Shown: positions 8,913 through 16,953 of the stretch, piece after piece
Layout of the letters: every line of letters begins with the position of its first letter
Position numbering within the stretch: position 1 is the stretch's first letter
Source: Bacteroidota bacterium
GTDB lineage: Bacteria > Bacteroidota > Bacteroidia > Chitinophagales > Chitinophagaceae
Direction: 5' to 3'
DNA length: 21,534 bases
Assembly: GCA_023429985.1 (NCBI GenBank)
Contig: JAEZCV010000156.1
Location: 1-21,534, forward strand
Notes under the pieces: model-generated
What the model was told of the DNA's origin: nothing
Database searches by the model: none
The model's input: only the letters and a program-made list of their open reading frames with translations
Translations under genes and position numbers: made by a program

Positions 8913-10558
8913 AGCACAGAATAACTAAGGTACACCCCGACGATAACGTTATAGTTGCACTTGCTAACCTGGAAGAAGGAGAAGAAGTGGTGTACAATGG
9001 TATTTCGATAAAGCTTCCTGCAAGAGTTCCAGCCAAACATAAATTCGTTGTTAGTGATCTCAATCCGGGTGATGAAATTAAAATGTATGGTGTGTTGGTG
9101 GGGAAGGCTGAAAAATCAATTGAAAGAGGTGGCGTGATTACAACTTCTAATGTAAAACATGCAGCAAATAATTATAAGATCACTGGTAACCGTAATATTG
9201 AATGGAAAGCACCAGATGTATCTAAATTCCAAAGCAAAACATTCAAAGGTTTTCATAGAAAAGATGGTAAGGTAGGAACGGCAAATTATTGGCTTGTCAT
9301 TCCCATGGTTTTTTGCGAGAACAGGAACCTCGATATTTTAAAAGAGGTTCTGGTGGAAGAACTGGGATATGGACGACCAAAGCCTTACCAGGATCTTGTA
9401 AAAGAAATTATTGTAAACTACAAAGAAGGAAGGACCGGAACAAAGATTTCAACTGGTATGACCCGGTCGGTGGATAAAAAAATCATGCGCGTTTTTCCAA
9501 ATGTAGATGGAATAAAATTCCTGAATCATGAAGGAGGTTGCGGAGGTACAAGGCAGGATGCGCAGGCCTTATGTGGTTTGCTTGCAGGATATATTTGTAA
9601 CCCGAATGTTGCAGGTGCCACTGTTTTAAGCCTGGGTTGCCAGAACGCACAGGTGCAAATGCTGGAAGACGAAATAGCAAAGAGAGATCCAAATTTTTTA
9701 AAACCACTTTACATACTGGAACAACAAAAAATTGGAGCTGAATCAGATCTTATTACACAGGCCATTGAAAGAACACTGGAAGGTCTGGCACAAGCAGATA
9801 AAACGGTTCGGCAGGATGCACCATTGAGTAAATTATGCATTGGTCTGGAATGTGGAGGTTCCGATGGCTTTAGTGGTATTTCTGCAAATCCGGCTATTGG
9901 TTATACTTCCGATCTGATCGTTGCTCTTGGTGGATCTGTTATTCTTTCTGAATTTCCGGAACTATGTGGTGTTGAGCAAAACATCAGCGATCGTTGTGTA
10001 ACAATTGAAGCAGCTCAAAAGTTCAGTAACCTCATGACCACCTATGCGCAGCGTGCAAAAGAATCAGGATCAGGATTCGATATGAATCCTTCACCTGGAA
10101 ATATTAAAGATGGACTAATTACAGATGCCATAAAATCTGCGGGTGCCGCAAAAAAAGGTGGCACCTCACCTGTAGTGGATGTTTTAGATTATCCGGAAAT
10201 GGTAAGCAAACAGGGACTCAATTTATTATGTACTCCTGGTAATGATGTGGAATCCACAACAGCGGAAGTGGGGTCGGGAGCAAATGTTGTTTTGTTCACT
10301 ACAGGCCTGGGAACACCTACGGGAAATCCGGTGGCACCAGTTATAAAGATTTCCAGCAACACTTCTATGTTTGAAAGAATGCATGATATTATTGATATCA
10401 ACACCGGCACAATCATAGAAGGAGAAGAAACAATAGAAGAAGCAGGTGAAAGAATACTTAATTATATCATTTCAGTGGCAAGCGGCGAAACCGAAGTTGC
10501 CGCTGTAAAGAATGAACACGATGACTTTATCCCCTGGAAAAGGGGAGTGAGTTTATAA
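8909..10558 (+). CDS. uxaA: Altronate dehydratase
   Basis: This 549-residue protein has the two-part UxaA/GarD architecture: an N-terminal SAF domain (about 1-95) and a long C-terminal altronate/galactarate dehydratase domain. Conserved cysteine-bearing segments are visible: NHEGGCGGTRQD (C211), SLGCQNAQ (C244) and ECGGSDGFSGISANPAIGY (C315). These fit the iron-dependent active site known for the family. It dehydrates D-altronate to 2-keto-3-deoxygluconate (KDG). Its ATG overlaps the uxaB stop by four bases, so translation is probably coupled. The full-length two-domain form is present with no sign of disruption. The order uxaB-uxaA-uxaC favours altronate over galactarate as substrate. Confidence 0.93.
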   Translation: MKHRITKVHPDDNVIVALANLEEGEEVVYNGISIKLPARVPAKHKFVVSDLNPGDEIKMYGVLVGKAEKSIERGGVITTSNVKHAANNYKITGNRNIEWKAPDVSKFQSKTFKGFHRKDGKVGTANYWLVIPMVFCENRNLDILKEVLVEELGYGRPKPYQDLVKEIIVNYKEGRTGTKISTGMTRSVDKKIMRVFPNVDGIKFLNHEGGCGGTRQDAQALCGLLAGYICNPNVAGATVLSLGCQNAQVQMLEDEIAKRDPNFLKPLYILEQQKIGAESDLITQAIERTLEGLAQADKTVRQDAPLSKLCIGLECGGSDGFSGISANPAIGYTSDLIVALGGSVILSEFPELCGVEQNISDRCVTIEAAQKFSNLMTTYAQRAKESGSGFDMNPSPGNIKDGLITDAIKSAGAAKKGGTSPVVDVLDYPEMVSKQGLNLLCTPGNDVESTTAEVGSGANVVLFTTGLGTPTGNPVAPVIKISSNTSMFERMHDIIDINTGTIIEGEETIEEAGERILNYIISVASGETEVAAVKNEHDDFIPWKRGVSL

Positions 10559-10565
10559 CTGGAAT

Positions 10566-10580
10566 TTCCTTTAAAAGGAA
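10566..10580 (+). promoter_or_regulatory. Hairpin that covers the uxaC ribosome-binding site
   Basis: TTCCTTT (10566-10572) and AAAGGAA (10574-10580) form a perfect 7-bp inverted repeat around a single A. The right arm includes AAGGA, one of the few good Shine-Dalgarno matches in this window, placed six bases before the uxaC ATG at 10586. In RNA the strict one-base loop would open to three or more bases, leaving a short AU-rich stem, so the effect may be modest. It lies in the 27-base gap after uxaA. Confidence 0.4.
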
Positions 10581-10585
10581 TTTTT

Positions 10586-12001
10586 ATGAAGAAGTTTTTA
10601 GATGAGAATTTTTTATTGCAAAACAAAACTGCTGAAAAACTTTACCATGAGTTTGCAAAGCAGATGCCTATTATAGATTACCATTGTCATTTGCCCCCGG
10701 AACAGATTGCAAATGATCACCAGTTTGAAAATCTCACCCAGGTCTGGTTGTATGGCGATCATTATAAATGGCGCGCAATGCGCACAAATGGTATTGATGA
10801 AAACTATTGCACCGGAAATGCCAGTGATTTTGAAAAATTTGAAAAATGGGCGGAAACCGTTCCCTATACATTAAGGAATCCTTTATATCATTGGACACAC
10901 CTGGAATTACAAAGATATTTTAATATCGAAAAAATATTAAATAGGAATTCGGCAAAAGAAATTTACGATAGATGCAGCAACCTGTTGCAAACGGAAGAAT
11001 ATTCGGTACGCAACATGTTGCGTAAAATGAATGTACAGGTAGTTTGCACTACCGACGATCCTACCGATAGCCTGGCGCACCATCGCAAGCTTGCTGAAGA
11101 TGGTTTTGAAATTCGCATTCTTCCTGCTTTTCGCCCGGATAAGGCAATGAATGTGGATGATGCGCCTGCGTTTAATCAATACATCGAAAAACTTGAACTG
11201 GTAACGAATACCAACATCAATTCATTCAACACATATCTTGATGCACTAAAGCAGCGACACGATTTTTTTGCATCAATGAATTGTTCGGTTTCCGATCATG
11301 GGCTGGAGCAGGTATATGCAGAAGATTATACGGAAGAGGAAATAAAATCAATTTTCAACAAAATAAGATCCGGCAAAGAATTGACATTGCAGGAAAGGCT
11401 GAAGTTCAAATCTGCTATGCTGGAAACCTTTGCTGTCTGGGATCATGAGAAGGGATGGGTACAGCAGTTTCACCTTGGGGCATTAAGAAATAATAATTCA
11501 AGGAGACTTAAACAATTGGGTGCTGATACCGGCTGGGATTCTATTGGAGATTTTTCACAGGCTGCCTCGCTTGCTAAATTCATGAACCGACTTGATGAAA
11601 AGAACCAGCTTGCGAAAACAATCATCTATAACCTGAATCCTTCCGATAATGAACTAATGGCTTCCATGATCGGCAATTTCAATGATGGATCTGTAAAGGG
11701 AAAGATACAGTATGGATCTGCATGGTGGTTTCTTGATCAGAAAGATGGAATGACACGTCAGATCAATGCGCTTTCAAATATGGGGCTGCTCAGCAGGTTT
11801 GTGGGCATGCTTACGGATTCGCGCAGCTTTTTATCCTTTCCCAGACATGAATATTTCCGCCGCCTTCTTTGTAATTTATTTGGTGAAGAAATTGAAAATG
11901 GAGAAATGCCGGCAGATATTGAATGGACAGGTAAAATAATTCGCGATATATGTTATAACAATGCGGCAGAATATTTTGGCTGGAAAAACAACACAGATTA
12001 A
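10586..12001 (+). CDS. uxaC: Uronate isomerase (glucuronate/galacturonate isomerase)
   Basis: The 471-residue product is nearly the same length as E. coli UxaC (470). It starts with the diagnostic MPIIDYHCHLPPEQIA segment, in which H33 and H35 are the metal ligands of the amidohydrolase-type barrel. Later conserved stretches include VVCTTDDPTDSL, ILPAFRPDK, HLGALRNNN, GSAWWFLDQKDGM and LTDSRSFLSFPRHEYFRR. It interconverts D-galacturonate and D-tagaturonate, and D-glucuronate and D-fructuronate, feeding UxaB. It is preceded by a recognisable AAGGA ribosome-binding site lying in a small hairpin, and is followed after 12 bases by kdgK. Confidence 0.95.
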   Translation: MKKFLDENFLLQNKTAEKLYHEFAKQMPIIDYHCHLPPEQIANDHQFENLTQVWLYGDHYKWRAMRTNGIDENYCTGNASDFEKFEKWAETVPYTLRNPLYHWTHLELQRYFNIEKILNRNSAKEIYDRCSNLLQTEEYSVRNMLRKMNVQVVCTTDDPTDSLAHHRKLAEDGFEIRILPAFRPDKAMNVDDAPAFNQYIEKLELVTNTNINSFNTYLDALKQRHDFFASMNCSVSDHGLEQVYAEDYTEEEIKSIFNKIRSGKELTLQERLKFKSAMLETFAVWDHEKGWVQQFHLGALRNNNSRRLKQLGADTGWDSIGDFSQAASLAKFMNRLDEKNQLAKTIIYNLNPSDNELMASMIGNFNDGSVKGKIQYGSAWWFLDQKDGMTRQINALSNMGLLSRFVGMLTDSRSFLSFPRHEYFRRLLCNLFGEEIENGEMPADIEWTGKIIRDICYNNAAEYFGWKNNTD

Positions 12002-12013
12002 ATTATTAGATCA

Positions 12014-13021
12014 ATGACGAAGGTTCTTTGTTTTGGTGAATTGCTATTAAGATACTCTCCTGAATTGAATGGTGAATGGATCAGGAAGAATAATATTACC
12101 GTATATATTGGAGGCGCCGAATTAAATACTGCCTCTGCCCTGGCAAAATGGAACATTCCTGTTTCATATATCACTGCACTGCCTTCTCATACGCTTGCTT
12201 CAGAAATCGTTGAAGAAGTTGAAAAAAGAAATATTGATTGTTCTCGTTTGCTTTATTCAGGAGAAAGAATTGGAAGTTATTTTTTGCCACAGGGAGCAGA
12301 TCTTAAAAATTCAGGTGTTATTTACGATAGGAAACACTCTGCGTTCTGGAACCTTAAAAGAGGCGAAATTAACTGGGATGAGGTTTTAAAAGATATTACC
12401 TGGTTTCATTTCAGTGCTATTAACCCTGCGTTGAATGAAGAAATGGCAATGATTTGCAAAGAAGCATTGGAAGCAGCCAGGAGAAAAAATTGTATCATCT
12501 CTACAGATCTTAATTACCGGGAAAAATTATGGCAATACGGAAAAGACCCCAGGGCTATCATGTCTTCTCTTGTTCAGTATTGTGATTTGGTAATGGGAAA
12601 TATATGGGCCGCCGAAAAAATGCTTGGGATAGAAATTTCGGAAGATGTTGAAACAAAAGAAAGCCAGTTGATGCAGTCGGAGAAAACAGCTGCTGCCATA
12701 ATGAATTCCTTCCCCAGATGTAAAACCGTGGCCCATACATTTCGTTTTGAAGATGGCAATGGAATAAGATATTTTGCTTCCCTGCATAATAACAAAAGCC
12801 AGTTTGTTTCGCAGGAAATGACAGCCAATGCAATAGTTGATAAGGTAGGTAGTGGTGATACTTTTATGGCAGGATTAATCTACGGTTCAATTCAAAACCT
12901 TCCCTCACAGGAAATGGTAAATTTTGCTGCCGCTGCCGCATTCGACAAATTGTTTATTAAAGGCGATTCAACTACTTCAGGTGTTGAAGCTATTATGAAA
13001 GGAATAAAGAATTATGCTTAA
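12014..13021 (+). CDS. kdgK: 2-keto-3-deoxygluconate kinase (PfkB family)
   Basis: This is a 335-residue ribokinase/PfkB-family sugar kinase. The N-terminal GELLLRYSP and GGAELNTASALAKW segments form the sugar-binding region, and STDLNYREKLW follows mid-protein. The C-terminal signature DKVGSGDTFMAGLIYG carries the catalytic base D282 in GSGD. It phosphorylates KDG to KDPG with ATP. The substrate is inferred from family resemblance and from position between altronate dehydratase/uronate isomerase and KDPG aldolase, whose start overlaps this stop by eight bases. Other PfkB sugars cannot be excluded by sequence alone but fit the context poorly. Confidence 0.9.
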   Translation: MTKVLCFGELLLRYSPELNGEWIRKNNITVYIGGAELNTASALAKWNIPVSYITALPSHTLASEIVEEVEKRNIDCSRLLYSGERIGSYFLPQGADLKNSGVIYDRKHSAFWNLKRGEINWDEVLKDITWFHFSAINPALNEEMAMICKEALEAARRKNCIISTDLNYREKLWQYGKDPRAIMSSLVQYCDLVMGNIWAAEKMLGIEISEDVETKESQLMQSEKTAAAIMNSFPRCKTVAHTFRFEDGNGIRYFASLHNNKSQFVSQEMTANAIVDKVGSGDTFMAGLIYGSIQNLPSQEMVNFAAAAAFDKLFIKGDSTTSGVEAIMKGIKNYA

Positions 13022-13670
13022 ACAAAAAGCCACAGACCAGCTTCTTGCCCAAAAATTATTGCCGCTGTTCTATAACAACAGCAGCGAAACCAGCATGGCA
13101 ATATTGAAAACATTTTATAATGCCGGAATTCGAATGGTTGAATACACCAACAGGGGACCTAATGCATTGGAGAATTTTGGATTGATGAAAAAACTTGTTG
13201 AAAAGGATATGCCGGAAATGTTGCTCGGAATTGGCACAATCAAAAACAAAGAGCAGGCAAAACAATTCATAGAGCAGGGTGCAGATTTTATCGTCAGTCC
13301 AATTATTGACCCCGAAGTTGCCGCCATCACCTATATGCATAATCTTTTATGGATCCCCGGATGCCTGACTCCAACAGAAATTGATGCTGCAGAAAATGCG
13401 GGAGCCCGGATCGTAAAAATTTTTCCCGGTAATATTTTAGGCCCTTCCTATATCCATTCCATTCTTGAATTATTTCCTAACCTCATGTTCATGCCCACGG
13501 GTGGTGGGGAAGCAGATGAAAACAATTTGAGAGCGTGGTTCGATGCCGGGGTAGTTGCTGTTGGAATGGGCAGCAAACTTCTCAGGAGTGAGGCGGTTGA
13601 AAAAAAAGATTACGAAAGTATCAGGCAGTTAACACTGCATGCGCTCGAAATCATTAAAAAGGTTTCCTAA
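13014..13670 (+). CDS. eda: KDPG aldolase (2-keto-3-deoxy-6-phosphogluconate aldolase)
   Basis: This is a 218-residue class I aldolase with a TIM-barrel fold. The Schiff-base lysine is K135 in VKIFPGN and the acid/base glutamate is E43 in VEYTNRG; E. coli Eda has K133 and E45. GIGTIK, GADFIVSP, PGCLTPTEI and PTGGG phosphate-binding segments are in the expected order. It cleaves KDPG to pyruvate and glyceraldehyde-3-phosphate, the last committed step of the pathway. The ATG at 13014 lies inside the end of kdgK (ATGCTTAA), implying coupled translation. The related KDPGal aldolase (DgoA) is possible but does not fit the altronate/KDG route. Confidence 0.93.
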   Translation: MLKQKATDQLLAQKLLPLFYNNSSETSMAILKTFYNAGIRMVEYTNRGPNALENFGLMKKLVEKDMPEMLLGIGTIKNKEQAKQFIEQGADFIVSPIIDPEVAAITYMHNLLWIPGCLTPTEIDAAENAGARIVKIFPGNILGPSYIHSILELFPNLMFMPTGGGEADENNLRAWFDAGVVAVGMGSKLLRSEAVEKKDYESIRQLTLHALEIIKKVS

Positions 13671-13694
13671 TTATTGTCAATTTAAAAATTGAAG

Positions 13695-15071
13695 ATGACC
13701 GAAAAAGAAATGGACCTAAACAGTTCGCCAGGCAAAACTTCAAAAATTTCCGGTAAAATAGGAAAGTACCGTTGGCGTATTGTTGCTTTATTGTTCTTTG
13801 CAACTACCATCAATTATATCGATCGAAATGTGATCAGTTTCACTATGCTGGATGATGGTTTCAGGCGAACTATATTAGGACTTGCCGATAATGTAGCATT
13901 GACGGAGGAACATATTAAGTCGTTTAAAACCATTATGGGACAGGTGGATGCCGCATTTAAAATTGCTTATGCACTTGGATTTGTACTGGTTGGCTGGATG
14001 ATTGATAAAATAGGTACAAAAAAAGGCTTTTCTATCAGTATCATTGTATGGAGCCTTGCCGGAATTTTCAATGGTTTTATATCGAATGTAAGGGGTTTGT
14101 TTGCTACCAGATTTATGCTGGGTGTGGGAGAAGCCGGTAATTTTCCCAGCGCCATTAAAAGCGTGGCAGAATGGTTCCCCAAAAAAGAAAGAGCATTTGC
14201 AACAGGAATTTTTAATGCAGGATCGAACATAGGCATTATACTTACGGCGATCTTTGTTCCTGTCATCACAATTAATTATGGATGGAGAGCAGCATTTATC
14301 ATTACAGGTTTGCTCGGTATTATTTTGCTCATTTTCTGGTGGCGTACTTATTACCGGCCCGAAGATCATCCAAAGATTACAAAAGAAGAATTAATTTATA
14401 TACGCAGCGACCAGGATGAAGTTGATACTTCCAGGAAAATTTCATGGGCAAAGCTTTTACCATTCAATCAAACCTGGGCATTTGCACTGGCAAAATTTTT
14501 AACCGATGGCGTTTGGTGGTTCTACCTCACCTGGCTTCCCGATTTTTTCAACAGCAATGCAAATTTCGAAACAAGGCTGGATTTAAAAACCGTAGGCATC
14601 CCATTCCTCATCATTTACCTGGTAAGTGATGGTGGAAGTGTTTTTTATGGCTGGCTTTCTTCAAAGTTTATTAAAAAAGGCTGGTCGGTAAATGCTGCAA
14701 GAAAAACTACAATGCTTATTTGTGCCGTCACTGTAATTCCAATTTTCTTTGCAGCACAAACAAGTAGTATCGTTTTTGCCATAGCTCTTGTTTCAATAGC
14801 GACTGCTGCTCACCAGGGTTTTAGCGCCAACCTGTTTACACTTACATCCGATATGTTTCCTAAACAGGCAGTAGGTAGTGTAGTGGGAATTGGTGGAATG
14901 ATGGGTGCTATCGGAGGTGCTCTTATTGCTTATAATGCAGGAAGTATCATTGCCAATGTTGGATACATGCCTTTGTTTATTTATGCAGGTTCTGCATATC
15001 TTGTTGCTGTTTTAATTATTCATTTACTGGCACCGAAACTGAAAAAAGTAGAATTTCAAGCTATTGATTAA
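13695..15071 (+). CDS. exuT: MFS hexuronate transporter (anion:cation symporter family, ExuT-like)
   Basis: This is a 458-residue inner-membrane protein with about 12 hydrophobic segments. I start at ATG 13695 rather than an in-frame TTG two codons earlier. TM1 is about residues 28-50 (ALLFFATTINYIDRN), and MFS motif A is GWMIDKIGTKKGF at 100-112. Segments RFMLGVGEAGNFPSAIK and EWFPKKERAFATGIFNAG match ExuT-type proteins. It should import galacturonate/glucuronate by proton symport, linking the exported pectinases to the uxa and kdg enzymes. The region between TM1 and TM2 (about 52-84, charged) looks some 15-20 residues longer than in E. coli ExuT. Unsaturated uronates may also be substrates, an inference from kduI next door. 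Confidence 0.83.
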   Translation: MTEKEMDLNSSPGKTSKISGKIGKYRWRIVALLFFATTINYIDRNVISFTMLDDGFRRTILGLADNVALTEEHIKSFKTIMGQVDAAFKIAYALGFVLVGWMIDKIGTKKGFSISIIVWSLAGIFNGFISNVRGLFATRFMLGVGEAGNFPSAIKSVAEWFPKKERAFATGIFNAGSNIGIILTAIFVPVITINYGWRAAFIITGLLGIILLIFWWRTYYRPEDHPKITKEELIYIRSDQDEVDTSRKISWAKLLPFNQTWAFALAKFLTDGVWWFYLTWLPDFFNSNANFETRLDLKTVGIPFLIIYLVSDGGSVFYGWLSSKFIKKGWSVNAARKTTMLICAVTVIPIFFAAQTSSIVFAIALVSIATAAHQGFSANLFTLTSDMFPKQAVGSVVGIGGMMGAIGGALIAYNAGSIIANVGYMPLFIYAGSAYLVAVLIIHLLAPKLKKVEFQAID

Positions 15072-15085
15072 TAAAAGATTGAAGT

Positions 15086-15916
15086 ATGAAGATCATTAAT
15101 AGTGTACATGCCGACGATTTTAAAACTTATCCAACATCGTTGATCAGGGAAAGATTTCTTGTTAATGAGCTGATGGAAAAAGGTTCAATAAATTTCACTT
15201 ATACGCATTACGACCGGATGATGGTAGGTGGAGCTGTTCCTTCAAATGGAAAACTTCAATTGGAAACCTATCCAATACTGCGTGCAGATTATTTTCTTCA
15301 AAGAAGAGAAATGGGTATTATTAATGTGGGCGGAATCGGAATGATTAATGTTGATGGGCAATTTTATGAATTAAATAAACTTGATGCGCTATATATTGGG
15401 AAGGAAAGCAGGAAAATAGAATTCGAATCGAAAGATGCATCTGTTCCTGCAATATTTTATATCTTGTCTGCACCTGCACATGCAAAACATCCCACAACAC
15501 TTATTAAAAGTACAGATGCGGAACCAGGTTCCATGGGTTCGCCTGAAACCAGCAACCAGCGCACCATTTATAGATATATACATAAGAACGGTGCACAGAG
15601 TTGCCAGCTTGAGATGGGTCTCACCATTTTGGAAAAAGGCAGTGTATGGAACACCATTCCTGCGCATACACACGACAGGAGAATGGAAGTGTATTTTTAT
15701 TTTGATGTTCCCGACAACCAGGTTGTCTTTCATTATATGGGTGAACCCACCGAAACCAGGCATGTGATCATGAAAAATCACCAGGCCATTATTTCTCCTC
15801 CCTGGAGCATTCATGCCGGGAGTGGTACCAGCAATTACGGCTTCATCTGGGGTATGGCTGGTGAAAACCTGGAGTATTCAGATATGGATCCGGTTTCTTT
15901 AAATGATATGTTATGA
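15086..15916 (+). CDS. kduI: 5-keto-4-deoxyuronate isomerase
   Basis: The 276-residue cupin-fold enzyme matches E. coli KduI (278) with a constant two-residue offset. Zinc ligands are H194, H196 and E201 in PAHTHDRRMEVYFYFD, and H243 in WSIHAGSGTSNYGFIWGMAGEN; E. coli uses H196, H198, E203 and H245. It converts 5-keto-4-deoxyuronate, formed from unsaturated galacturonate released by the GH105 enzyme, to 2,5-diketo-3-deoxygluconate. That product needs a reductase (KduD) to become KDG. The next gene, overlapping by four bases, is an SDR in exactly that slot. Confidence 0.94.
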   Translation: MKIINSVHADDFKTYPTSLIRERFLVNELMEKGSINFTYTHYDRMMVGGAVPSNGKLQLETYPILRADYFLQRREMGIINVGGIGMINVDGQFYELNKLDALYIGKESRKIEFESKDASVPAIFYILSAPAHAKHPTTLIKSTDAEPGSMGSPETSNQRTIYRYIHKNGAQSCQLEMGLTILEKGSVWNTIPAHTHDRRMEVYFYFDVPDNQVVFHYMGEPTETRHVIMKNHQAIISPPWSIHAGSGTSNYGFIWGMAGENLEYSDMDPVSLNDML

Positions 15917-16728
15917 TGAATGAATTTTCTCTTGAAGGAAAAGTAATTGTTGTAACTGGCGGTACAGGCATTTTAGGAAATGCATTTATTGAAGCCATTG
16001 TTGCTGCCGGAGGTTCAGTTGGAATATTAGGAAGAAAGAAAGAAGTTGCTGAACAAAGAGCCAGGACCATAAATTCGAAAGGCGGAAAAGCAATTGCACT
16101 TGTTGCTGATGTTTTAAATGAAGGCGAACTCCTAAAAGCAAAGGAGTTGATGCTGCAATCATTTGGTAAAGTTGATGGGCTGGTGAATGCAGCCGGAGGA
16201 ATCATGCCGGAAGGTGTATTACAACCAGGTGATGATATATTCAGCATGAATCTTGAGGGAATGAAAAGAACCATGGACCTGAATCTTTGGGGAACCATTT
16301 TGCCAACACAGGTATTTGGAGAGGCGCTGGCAAAAACCGGAAAGGGTAGCATAGTAAATATATCTTCCATGAATTCGAAGCGCGCCATTACCAAAGTGCT
16401 TGGCTATAACATGGGTAAGGCCGCAGTGGATTGTTATACGCAATGGTTTGCAGTGGAACTGGCCAACCGCTATGGCGATACAATAAGAATGAATGCACTT
16501 GCTCCGGGATTTTTTCTTACCGAACAAAATAAAAACCTGCTTACTAAACCTGAAGGGGGATATACTGAAAGGGGAGAACTGGTAATAAGGCAAACACCAT
16601 TCAGGCGTTTTGGTAAACCCGAAGAACTTAAAGGTGCCATTGTCTGGTTATTAAGCGATGCTTCTCTGTTCGTAACAGGATCTATGATTTGCGTAGATGG
16701 AGGATTCTCAGTTTTTGGTGGGGTGTAA
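15913..16728 (+). CDS. SDR-family uronate oxidoreductase in the KduD position (KduD or UxuB/YjmF-type)
   Basis: This 271-residue classical short-chain dehydrogenase has TGGTGILG as cofactor loop, NAAGG, and catalytic S152-Y165-K169 (SSMNSK...YNMGK). Its start overlaps the kduI stop (ATGATG, two possible Met starts), so context predicts KduD, which reduces 2,5-diketo-3-deoxygluconate to KDG. The sequence details (LPTQVFGEAL, NISSMNS, TQWFAVELANRYG, APGFFLTEQNKNLL, TERGELVIRQTPFRRFG, VDGGFSVFGGV) recall instead the SDR-type D-mannonate/fructuronate oxidoreductases such as B. subtilis YjmF/UxuB, and it exceeds typical KduD length (about 253). I therefore leave it unnamed. It is the last gene before the terminator at 16766. 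Confidence 0.75.
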   Translation: MMNEFSLEGKVIVVTGGTGILGNAFIEAIVAAGGSVGILGRKKEVAEQRARTINSKGGKAIALVADVLNEGELLKAKELMLQSFGKVDGLVNAAGGIMPEGVLQPGDDIFSMNLEGMKRTMDLNLWGTILPTQVFGEALAKTGKGSIVNISSMNSKRAITKVLGYNMGKAAVDCYTQWFAVELANRYGDTIRMNALAPGFFLTEQNKNLLTKPEGGYTERGELVIRQTPFRRFGKPEELKGAIVWLLSDASLFVTGSMICVDGGFSVFGGV

Positions 16729-16765
16729 TGAATAAGGCAGTTTCTAAAGGTAAATTGATCTAATG

Positions 16766-16796
16766 AAATCGGGAGCCACATGGTGACTCCCGATTT
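16766..16796. terminator. Strong hairpin, probable bidirectional terminator
   Basis: AAATCGGGAG (16766-16775) and CTCCCGATTT (16787-16796) form a perfect 10-bp stem around an 11-base loop that can pair further (CAC with GTG). It lies 37 bases after the last pectin-operon stop and directly beyond the 3' end of the convergent tRNA-Arg gene. The stem's own A and T ends give short U runs in either direction, so it can serve both transcripts. No long T tract follows. Confidence 0.75.
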
Positions 16797-16799
16797 ATG

Positions 16800-16873
16800 T
16801 GACCCCGTCAGGATTCAAACCTGAAACCTTCTGATCCGTAGTCAGATACTCTATTCAGTTGAGCTACGGGGCC
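16800..16873 (-). tRNA. tRNA-Arg (anticodon ACG)
   Basis: The minus strand folds into a full cloverleaf of 74 nt. Acceptor arms GGCCCCG and CGGGGTC have one G-U pair, followed by discriminator A. T8-A9 precede a GCTC D-stem, the anticodon stem is TCTGA/TCAGA with loop CTACGGA, and the T-stem is TCAGG/CCTGA. The anticodon ACG reads CGN arginine codons after deamination to inosine. The 3' CCA is not encoded and must be added after transcription. The 3' end faces the pectin operon, with the shared terminator between them. Confidence 0.93.
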
Positions 16874-16917
16874 TTTTACCTGTGATTATACATTGATTAC
16901 AATCTGCAGATGGGTTG

Positions 16918-16925
16918 CAAATATA
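16918..16925 (-). promoter_or_regulatory. Bacteroidota -7 promoter box for the tRNA-Arg gene
   Basis: On the minus strand this reads TATATTTG, an exact match to the Bacteroidota -7 consensus TAnnTTTG, 44 bases ahead of the mature tRNA 5' end. That allows a short leader removed by RNase P. No perfect -33 TTTG is visible upstream, where sequence continues into the end of the adjacent SDR gene. Confidence 0.5.
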
Positions 16926-16953
16926 GGAGATTTCCCTTTTACACTTTCCTTTA

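Noticed and set aside
13689..13694. TTG start two codons before the transporter ATG
   Set aside because: ATG at 13695 is in frame and adequate; no ribosome-binding evidence favours TTG.
13875..14369. 164-codon minus-strand frame
   Set aside because: It is antisense to the transporter's membrane segments and has no independent start signal or family resemblance.
15843..16394. 183-codon open frame on the minus strand
   Set aside because: It overlaps the kduI end and the SDR gene, both well supported; the translation is low-complexity Ser/Pro/Phe as expected for an antisense shadow.
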